Shown here in pieces: positions 14,901-19,676 of a stretch of DNA of 19,676 nt (position 1 is its first letter; every line of letters begins with the position of its first letter). Position numbers and translations under genes: made by a program. The notes beneath the pieces were generated by a model. That model saw nothing but the letters and a program-made list of their open reading frames with translations. It searched no databases and was not told where the DNA came from. The stretch is from JAFALX01 sp036378495 (GTDB lineage: Bacteria > Chloroflexota > Dormibacteria > Aeolococcales > Aeolococcaceae): positions 1-19,676 of the forward strand of contig DASUWI010000036.1 in NCBI GenBank assembly GCA_036378495.1, given 5' to 3'.

Positions 14901-15330
14901 CATCGGCGAGACCGCCGACGAGTCCACAGCGCGCGCCGCCGCCGCGAGCGACGCCGGCGAAATGCTCGACGACGAGGCACGACGCGCGTATCGCGCCCGC
15001 ATCGCCGAGTTGCGTGCAGCCATCGACACTGCGCAGAGCATCGGCGCATCGGAACGCGCCGGGGTTCTGCAGGAGGAGCTGGACTTCATCACGCGCGAGC
15101 TCAGCCACGGCATCGGTCTCGGCGGTCGGGCACGGCGCGCGGGCTCCGCAGCGGAGCGAGCCCGCATCAACGTGACGCGTGCGGTGAAGACGGCGCTGCA
15201 GCGCATCGCTGAGGCCGACTCAGACCTGGCGGCTCACCTGAATGCCACCGTGCGCACGGGGACGGTTTGCGTGTACGCGCCGGATCCGCGATCGCCCATC
15301 GAGTGGACCGTGACGCCGGCTACGGGCTAG
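11959..15330 (+). CDS. STAND-class AAA ATPase, LAL/MalT-like without a LuxR domain (paralogue 2)
   Basis: 1,123 residues, co-linear with the preceding protein over its whole length. In the 57-residue block around Walker A the two differ at only six positions. Landmarks: VGRDREL at 17-23, Walker A GEPGIGKS at 45-52, Walker B LMVVLDD at 159-165, TYRD, GNPLF, a helical TPR-like middle, and the tail from GEYW at 940-943 with LRDTKGMRIL, LDDEARRAYRARI, GLGGRAR, ERARINVTRAVKTALQRI and RTGTVCVYAPDP. ATG 11959 lies nine bases past the upstream stop; a GTG at 11929 overlapping that gene is the alternative, and neither has a clear Shine-Dalgarno, so translation may depend on coupling. The spacing argues for one operon and possibly a hetero-oligomer. 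Its 3' end overlaps the convergent methyltransferase gene by 11 bases. Confidence 0.85.
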   Translation: MSELSDPSERHASGVIVGRDRELSHGAEVLGSATRGQGRLLLISGEPGIGKSRLADELARRARDRGFQVAWGRCWEAGGAPAYWPWVQSLRSLMRTIDVDTLWRELGENTAAIGQLLPGLRRPLDDAPTMLTQDPDAARFRLFDSVATVLTTTARRQPLMVVLDDLQVADTPSLLLLRFVSGIIGTEPIVVLATYRDADPILGESLAETVAELLRVRGVSRIALRGLAETDVSSFIESVTGVVPHDPLARVVHRETEGNPLFIEEVARMLLDEGRLEAQPSVESTHLPVPRSVREVIVRRLRPFRDECVRALRVASIFGREFSVEALSALAQTPADETLELLRRPREERVVIDVPDSRGRLRFGHVLIRECLYDDIAEVERRELHRTALAVMESLYQHELHLHLSELAHHAYEGASEGHWKQSISYAGRAGDQALSLLAYEEAVRLYRLALGGLDRSHENQPLLRCELLLALGDAQGRAGDEAEAKESFLLAADLARELGRNDHLATAALGYSGRHAWGRAGGDVRLVPLLEAGVVAVGKADSPLRARLLARLAGALRDAHEREPRESFGREAVEIARRVDDPATLAYALYGLYSATYRPDNVEERAMIAAEIVRIGEVAHDREVQVWGHFDRLMSFFDLGELQSVHDEISAIGDVAGELREPVLRWIAAVTGAALALAEGRLADVESLAMVALDAGPRSRSNDALAGYAGHMFQLRREQGRVAEVDQLVQQAARELTWYPLFRCALVAVHLDLGRKRQARAGFEALATSGFGRIPFDNHWIFNMSLLGDMAHALHDQAAATVLYERLQPYAQRNAYASSEACLGSVSRSLGLLAQTLGRYDDAQRHFEDGLAHNRRMGARLWVAHTQHEFARLLLEQRGVAEHGRARAMLTEALQACEDIGMPVLRATIAALLEGAPAAPNAAPPPTPLAERDTIALEGEYWTVTFAGRAVRLRDTKGMRILARLMSTPGRPHLSLDLERIGETADESTARAAAASDAGEMLDDEARRAYRARIAELRAAIDTAQSIGASERAGVLQEELDFITRELSHGIGLGGRARRAGSAAERARINVTRAVKTALQRIAEADSDLAAHLNATVRTGTVCVYAPDPRSPIEWTVTPATG

Positions 15331-16113
15331 TCGCCGGCACCCTTCCGCGCATGAGGATGCGCTTGAACGCGAACAGGTACGGACGCCGGTTGCCCAGCGT
15401 GTCGAGCAGCCGGTCGCGGTATCGGCGCACGTAATGCTCGAACATCGCCTCGGGCATGCGAGGCTTGTAGTCTGTGAGCAGCGTGCCCCGCACCCACTCG
15501 ACCACGGCGTCCGTGGATTCCAGCTCGTGCGTGTACACCTGCAGGCGCACGTGGAGATTGCGGAGACCCAACGCGTAGAGCAGCTCGGCGTACCGCTCGA
15601 GCGCGAGGATCGGCGAGGTGCGCCGATAGCGGCCGGTCGCCGTCGCGAAGGGCTCTTCCAGCGCCACCTCGGCGGCGATCACGTGTGAGGGATGGTCGTA
15701 GTTGGCCGGCACCTGCACCGCGAGCACGCCACCCGGGGCGAGCAGGCCGCGCAGGCGCTCGAAGAGGTGCTCGTGGTCGTCGAGCCACTGCAGTGCCGCG
15801 TTGGAGAAGACGACATCGAGCGGCGACGGCGACGTCCACTTCGCGATGTCGGCGCGCACGAAGCGCATCCCCGGCTCGTCGATGGCGCGAGTTCGCGTCA
15901 GCATCGCCTCCGACGAGTCCACCCCGATGGTCTCGGTGGCGCGCAACGCGCGATGCAGCTCGCGCGTCAGCGCTCCGGTGCCGCAGCCCAGGTCGACGAC
16001 GCGCCCGCCCGGCCGCGCCTCGACCCGCTGCAGCAGGTCCAAAACGGTTGCTCGCGCTCGGCGCGAAACCGCTCGTACTGCTCCGGGCTCCACGGATCGG
16101 CGGTGGCGGCGAT
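15320..16113 (-). pseudogene. tam: trans-aconitate 2-methyltransferase-like gene, disrupted by a one-base frameshift
   Basis: Most of the gene reads cleanly: DLLQRV, the SAM-binding motif VVDLGCGTGALT, GVDSSEAML, FSNAALQWLDDHEHLF, LLAPGGVLAVQVPANYDHPSHV, and a C-terminal Tam-like region ending RVPATSP. This family methylates trans-aconitate with S-adenosylmethionine. The expected N-terminus, DPWSPEQYERFRAEREQPF, is encoded just upstream but in a different frame. The junction is a run of four T on the coding strand (16041-16044), where five would join PF to LDLL with the same spacing as E. coli Tam. No ATG, GTG or TTG follows the bioB stop in the N-terminal frame, so the start is also unclear. 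It may be a pseudogene or an assembly error; an annotator might instead call a shortened gene from GTG 16093. It is the likely second gene after bioB. Confidence 0.7.
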
Positions 16114-16131
16114 TGCGCTCCGGCGCCTCGG

Positions 16132-17151
16132 CTACGACTGCACCGGCAGACGGGTGAGCGGCATCGATGCCACCGGCATGCCGAGATCGCCCAGCATCGC
16201 CAGGTCTGCCTCTGCACTGCGCCCGAGCGTCGTCAGATAGTTGCCCACGATCAGACCATTTGCGCCGGCCAGCATGCCGTACGCCTGCAGGTCGCGGAGC
16301 ACGATTTCGCGGCCGCCGGCATAGCGAATCACCGCGTCGGGGTTGATCAGGCGGTACACCGCCACGCAACGCAGGGCTTCGAGCGGTTGCAGCAGCGTGG
16401 AGAACTGGAGCGGCGTGCCCGGTCGCGGGTTGAGGAAGTTGCACGGGATCTCGCGGGTGCCCAGACCGCGCAGCGCGAACGCGAGATCGAGCCGGTCCTC
16501 CCACGTCTCTCCCATGCCGAAGATGCCCCCGCTGCACAGTTCCATCCCGGCGTCACGCACGCGCCGGCAGGTGAGCACGCGGTCGTCGAACGAATGCGTG
16601 GTGCAGATGCGCGGGAAGAATCGCGGCCCCGCTTCGAGGTTGTGGTTGTAGCGGTGCACGCCCGCATCGGCGAGCCGCTCCGCCTGGCCTTCCTTGAGCA
16701 GACCGAGTGACGCCGCCACCTCGATGTCGACGCTCGCCCTGATCGCGCGGGTCGCCTCGATGACGGCGCGCATCATGCGATCGTTGGGCCCGCGCACCGC
16801 GACGACGATGCAGAACTCTGAACCGCCCAGGGCCCGCGTCTGCCGCGCCAGCTCGACCAGCTGCTTGGTGTCCAGCATCGGTTCGCGGACGACGTCGGTC
16901 TGATACCGCGCCGATTGCGAGCAGAAGACGCAGTCCTCGGGGCAACCGCCCGTCTTGGCGCTGATGATCGACTCCACCTCGACCGCGGTTCCCATGCGCG
17001 CGACGCGCACGCGGTGGGCCAGCGCGAAGAGCTCGGGCAGCGCGTCCTGCGGCAGACGCGCGAGCTGCGCCGCCAGATCGCGGCCCACCTCCGCGTGCTC
17101 CTCGATGAGCACGCGCTCGGCCCTGTGCAGTGTGTCGCCCGCGCTGAGCAT
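16132..17151 (-). CDS. bioB: biotin synthase (radical SAM), with an atypical auxiliary-cluster ligand set
   Basis: BioB inserts sulfur into dethiobiotin to make biotin, using a radical-SAM 4Fe-4S cluster and an auxiliary cluster that donates sulfur. From ATG 17151 the protein has 339 residues; ATG 17178 would give 348. The SAM motif is CPEDCVFC (Cys 70, 74, 77 from the shorter start). Auxiliary ligands corresponding to E. coli Cys97 (EFCIVVAVRGP), Cys188 (ELCSGG) and Arg260 (IRYAGGRE) are present, as is YNHNLE. The position equivalent to Cys128 reads IEVAASLG, without Cys. An extra Cys occurs in PRICTTHS. I prefer 17151 because TATCCT eight bases upstream could be a -10 for near-leaderless expression. 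It is divergent from the MFS gene and followed by the tam-like gene. Confidence 0.9.
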   Translation of the reverse strand: MLSAGDTLHRAERVLIEEHAEVGRDLAAQLARLPQDALPELFALAHRVRVARMGTAVEVESIISAKTGGCPEDCVFCSQSARYQTDVVREPMLDTKQLVELARQTRALGGSEFCIVVAVRGPNDRMMRAVIEATRAIRASVDIEVAASLGLLKEGQAERLADAGVHRYNHNLEAGPRFFPRICTTHSFDDRVLTCRRVRDAGMELCSGGIFGMGETWEDRLDLAFALRGLGTREIPCNFLNPRPGTPLQFSTLLQPLEALRCVAVYRLINPDAVIRYAGGREIVLRDLQAYGMLAGANGLIVGNYLTTLGRSAEADLAMLGDLGMPVASMPLTRLPVQS

Positions 17152-17159
17152 CGACGGGC

Positions 17160-17169
17160 AGGATACCGT
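17160..17169. promoter_or_regulatory. candidate overlapping divergent -10 elements for bioB and the MFS gene
   Basis: The ten bases AGGATACCGT contain TATCCT on the minus strand (17165 to 17160), eight bases before the bioB ATG at 17151, and TACCGT on the plus strand (17164-17169), seven bases before the MFS ATG at 17177. Both fit TANNNT and both would give leaderless or near-leaderless transcripts from one symmetric core. No -35 boxes are obvious. Confidence 0.3.
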
Positions 17170-17176
17170 CAGGCCC

Positions 17177-18460
17177 ATGGCACTGATGCGGCGCGCCGTC
17201 CGCACGCTGGCCGTGGACGTTCGACCGCTGCGCGATTCGGCGCCCTTCCGCCGCCTGTTCGCCGGCCAGCTCGTCTCCTTGATCGGCCGGCAGATCACGG
17301 TCGTCGCGGTTCCCTACCAGGTGTACTCGCAGACTCACTCGCCGCTCGCCGTCGGCGCGCTCGGCCTGGTGCAGGCGCTGCCGCTGATCGCGTTCTCGTT
17401 GCTGGCGGGGGCCGTGACCGATCGAATCGACAGGCGCCGCATCCTCATGGTCACGCAGCTCTGCCTGGCCGTGTGCTCGGCCGCGCTTCTGTTCGGCGCG
17501 CTCAGCGGTCACATGCCGGTGGCCGCGATCTATGCGATCGTCGGCGTCGCGGCCGCGTTCGCCGCCGTCGACTCGCCGAGCCGTACGGCCGTGATCCCGC
17601 GGCTGGTGCGGCGCGAGCAGCTGGCGGGTGCGCTCTCGCTGAACATCGTGGTGTTCCAGACGAGCCTCGTCGCCGGGCCCGCGCTCGGCGGCCTGGTGAT
17701 CGCGCGATTCGGCCTCGGCGGCGCGTACGGCATCGACGTGGCCACGTTCGCCGCGGCGCTGGCCGCGGTCTGGATGCTGCCGCCGCAGCCGCCCACCGGT
17801 GAGCATCACGAGGCGCCCGTCGCGGCCATCCGTCGCGGACTCTCCTTCGCCCGCAGCCAGCCCGTGATCCTCGGCGGGTTCGCGATGGACCTCGCGGCGA
17901 TGATCTTCGGTCTGCCGCGCGCGCTCTTTCCGGTGCTTGCCGCCACCACGTTTCACACCGGCCCCGAAGGTCTGGGCCTCCTCTACGCGGCGCCGGGCTT
18001 CGGCGCAGTGATCGCCGGGCTCAGCACGGGGTGGATCTCGCGCGCCTCGCGACTCGGCCGGATCATCGTGGTGACGATCGCAATCTGGGGATGCGCGATC
18101 ATCGCCTTCGGCTTTGCGCACGCGCTGGGGATAGGCCTGCTGCTGCTCATCGTCGCGGGTGGCGCAGACAGCTTCAGTGCGGTCTGCCGCAACACCATCA
18201 TGCAGACGCTGACGCCGGATGATCTGCGCGGCCGCGTGACGGCGCTGTACTTCATGGTGGTCGTGAGCGGCCCCTACCTGGGTGACCTCGAGGCGGGCGG
18301 CGTCGCAACGCTCACCACCCCGCAGATCTCGGTTGTGTCAGGCGGTCTGCTCTCAGTCGTGGGACTGGCGCTGGGAGCACTCGCCTTCCCCGCGGTGTGG
18401 CGTTACCACCGGCGGAGCACCGCCACCCAGCCTGCTACTGTCATCGACGGCGAGCGGTGA
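17177..18460 (+). CDS. MFS transporter (EntS / MFS_3-like exporter)
   Basis: 427 residues with twelve hydrophobic segments and the MFS motif A, GAVTDRIDRRRI, in the loop between segments 2 and 3. The N-terminal FRRLFAGQLVSLIGRQITVVAVPYQVY and the central DSPSRTAVIPRLV and GALSLN segments are typical of the MFS_3/EntS branch, which contains siderophore and drug exporters; the substrate here cannot be predicted. ATG 17177 is the first start, with ATG 17186 as an alternative; no convincing Shine-Dalgarno precedes either, which fits a leaderless mRNA. If bioB used ATG 17178, the two start codons would share the same CATG. The stop overlaps the next gene's GTG (GTGA), indicating coupling to the PrsW-like gene. 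Confidence 0.88.
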   Translation: MALMRRAVRTLAVDVRPLRDSAPFRRLFAGQLVSLIGRQITVVAVPYQVYSQTHSPLAVGALGLVQALPLIAFSLLAGAVTDRIDRRRILMVTQLCLAVCSAALLFGALSGHMPVAAIYAIVGVAAAFAAVDSPSRTAVIPRLVRREQLAGALSLNIVVFQTSLVAGPALGGLVIARFGLGGAYGIDVATFAAALAAVWMLPPQPPTGEHHEAPVAAIRRGLSFARSQPVILGGFAMDLAAMIFGLPRALFPVLAATTFHTGPEGLGLLYAAPGFGAVIAGLSTGWISRASRLGRIIVVTIAIWGCAIIAFGFAHALGIGLLLLIVAGGADSFSAVCRNTIMQTLTPDDLRGRVTALYFMVVVSGPYLGDLEAGGVATLTTPQISVVSGGLLSVVGLALGALAFPAVWRYHRRSTATQPATVIDGER

Positions 18461-19611
18461 CACAGCAATCAGACGACCACGCCTCCGATGAGCTGGGCAC
18501 GTGTCCACACTGCGGCGCGCGAGTCCCGGTCGGCGCGTTCTGCGGCAGCTGTGGCGCCACACTCACCGAGCAAGCCCACGGCGGCCGCCTGCACGCGTAC
18601 GCTGCATCCCCGGGTGAGCACGTCGCCCGCCCCGCGTTGATCAGCACGCTGTTCCCGCACCTGGCGCATCGCCACGCAAACGTCTTCCGCGAGGCGTTCG
18701 GCATCGGCCTGCTGCTCGTCGTCCTGCTCGCGGCGCTGCGGCTGTACACGTCGGCGCTGATCGCCGCCGCCGTGCTGCTGCCGCTGCTGTACATCCTCTA
18801 CCTGTATGAGGTGGAGGTGTACGAGCGCGAGCCGGTCACTGTGCTGGCCGCGACGTTCATCGCGGGCGCGGGGCTGGGCACCGGCTACACGCTGGTGAGC
18901 GCGCACTTCGCGGGTTTCGCGCTCAGCGGCACGGTGCGTGGACCGCTGATCACCGGCGTAATGCAACCGGTGATCGCGCAGCTGTTGATGATCGCGGGAC
19001 CGCTGCTGCTGCTCCGGCGTGCGGAGTTCGACGAGACGCTCGACGGCCTCACGTTCGGGGTGACGGCCGCCCTCGGCTTCACGCTCGCCTCGGTGCTGGC
19101 CGGCTATTGGCACGCATTCACGATGCCGCTGCAGGGAACGGAGGCGATTTCGCCCGACGCGGTGCTGCGGATCCTGCGCGCGGGCGTGCTCGTGGCCGTG
19201 GTCAACGCCTGCACCACGGGCACGATCACCGCGATGCTCTGGCGCGCGCGGCGCGCGCGGCAGCGCCAGGTGGGGCCGTTGCGCAGCCGCAGCGGCGCGG
19301 TCACCGTCGCGTTCGCGGCGCAGATCGTGCTCGGGCTGGCCGGCTACTACGCCGGCAGCCTGGTGGGGCTGGTCGTGCTCTGGACGGCCGCGGCGGTGGT
19401 GCTGCTGCTGTGGGTGCGCGTGCTCGTGCACTACGCGCTCATCGATGAATCAATCGATTTCGTCATCGGCCCCGCCTCCCCCTGTCCCGAGTGCCATCGC
19501 TTGGTTCCGTCGATGAACTTCTGTCCGGCGTGCGGCGTCTACCGCGGCGCGGCGCGCAAACAGGACCGTCCTCCCGACACAGGACAGCGGGTGGCTCCGT
19601 CGCATGGCTGA
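18457..19611 (+). CDS. PrsW-like membrane protein with degenerate active site and a zinc ribbon at each end
   Basis: 384 residues from the GTG overlapping the MFS stop codon. Residues 16-32 form a zinc ribbon, C-x2-C-x9-C-x2-C (Cys 16, 19, 29, 32). About eight hydrophobic segments follow. The core resembles PrsW glutamic intramembrane proteases: YEREP, then GVMQPVIAQLLM (168-178), then EFDETLDGLTFG and ALGFTLAS (190-212), then VNACTTG near 250. Against the usual PrsW pattern (P-V-I-E-E-L-L-K, G-F-x-x-x-E-N, and a late His), the two Glu are Ala174 and Gln175, Lys is Met178, the third Glu is Ser212 and His is Asn250. A second ribbon with the same spacing is at Cys 343, 346, 356, 359. It is therefore probably a non-proteolytic scaffold or sensor, which is inference. 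It likely sits in the cytoplasmic membrane. Confidence 0.75.
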   Translation: MTQQSDDHASDELGTCPHCGARVPVGAFCGSCGATLTEQAHGGRLHAYAASPGEHVARPALISTLFPHLAHRHANVFREAFGIGLLLVVLLAALRLYTSALIAAAVLLPLLYILYLYEVEVYEREPVTVLAATFIAGAGLGTGYTLVSAHFAGFALSGTVRGPLITGVMQPVIAQLLMIAGPLLLLRRAEFDETLDGLTFGVTAALGFTLASVLAGYWHAFTMPLQGTEAISPDAVLRILRAGVLVAVVNACTTGTITAMLWRARRARQRQVGPLRSRSGAVTVAFAAQIVLGLAGYYAGSLVGLVVLWTAAAVVLLLWVRVLVHYALIDESIDFVIGPASPCPECHRLVPSMNFCPACGVYRGAARKQDRPPDTGQRVAPSHG

Positions 19612-19676
19612 CCGGTTTGGGTCGTGGTCGCCATGGCCTGCGCCACCGGTGTCGAGCGGTTACACGTACCCGGTGC
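19604..19676 (+). CDS. start of an unidentified Pro/aromatic-rich protein (3' truncated by window)
   Basis: An ATG at 19604 overlaps the end of the PrsW-like gene (its TGA is at 19609-19611) and opens a frame that stays open to the window edge, 24 complete codons: MADRFGSWSPWPAPP, then VSSGYTYPV. The overlap fits a third gene in the MFS/PrsW-like operon. No Shine-Dalgarno is obvious. A Pro- and aromatic-rich N-terminus like this is often a cytoplasmic tail before membrane segments, but no family can be named from so few residues. Confidence 0.4.
   Translation, partial: MADRFGSWSPWPAPPVSSGYTYPV

Noticed and set aside
16041..16044. Programmed frameshifting at the T run of the tam-like gene
   Set aside because: The run is short, no stimulatory structure is evident, and the family is not known for recoding; the absence of a start codon as well favours decay or error.
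16553..18121. A 522-codon minus-strand frame spanning bioB and the MFS gene
   Set aside because: The translation is a low-complexity Arg/Glu/Asp/His-rich string, typical of an antisense shadow of a high-GC membrane protein gene; both underlying genes are clear.
1..19676. Mobile element, prophage or defence island
   Set aside because: No transposase, integrase, terminal repeats, tRNA-associated att site, or known defence effector is visible; most flanking genes are housekeeping. The STAND ATPases resemble regulators more than Avs-type immune proteins because no effector domain is seen.

Overview
The window is a high-GC, densely packed chromosomal segment. Genes are separated by short gaps or overlap, with several GTG starts and GTGA-type stop/start overlaps. 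The F420-associated zincin family at the left edge, the large STAND-type ATPases with a characteristic C-terminal tail, and the actinobacterial style of BioB and the coupled zinc-ribbon membrane protein suggest an actinobacterium or a neighbouring lineage such as Dormibacterota or Chloroflexota. This placement is inference. No tRNA, rRNA, CRISPR array, transposase or integrase is visible, so the region looks like ordinary chromosome.

Left part (1-5375, mostly + strand): the 3' end of a DUF2342-type zinc-dependent hydrolase; a two-gene AtuA-like unit (the usual large protein split into a DUF1446 subunit and a small C-terminal-domain subunit); a convergent minus-strand protein with a doubled small domain and a SHOCT tail; an ECF-type sigma factor carrying its own zinc-finger anti-sigma-like tail; glycerate kinase 11 bases after it; and a VOC/glyoxalase-fold protein. 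Middle part (5359-8008): ilvE (minus) and an ATP-dependent PEP carboxykinase (plus), divergently arranged around a perfect inverted repeat. Both are central carbon and amino-acid metabolism.

Centre (8009-15330): the most unusual block. A small single-pass membrane protein with three Trp-Trp repeats (minus strand) is divergent from two tandem, clearly paralogous STAND ATPases of about 1,115 and 1,123 residues (plus strand). The 196-base gap between them holds a nested inverted-repeat structure, a 13-base-spaced TGTTCA repeat cluster and a possible -10 box. The ATPases look like MalT/LAL regulators without a C-terminal LuxR domain. In its place is a conserved tail that I suspect is a modified winged helix.

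Right part (15320-19676): a trans-aconitate methyltransferase-like gene broken by a single-base frameshift in a T run, and bioB just upstream of it on the minus strand. bioB retains the radical-SAM cysteines but lacks one expected auxiliary-cluster cysteine. An MFS exporter starts almost back-to-back with bioB, possibly from overlapping divergent -10 elements. The exporter is translationally coupled to a PrsW-like membrane protein in which every recognisable catalytic position is replaced and which carries a zinc ribbon at each end. A further open frame overlaps its stop codon and runs off the window.

The strongest leads are the ATPase pair with its divergent WW-repeat membrane protein and structured intergenic region, the degenerate PrsW with two zinc ribbons, the sigma factor fused to a zinc finger, and the BioB variant. 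Family assignments come from reading motifs by eye; no database search was run.
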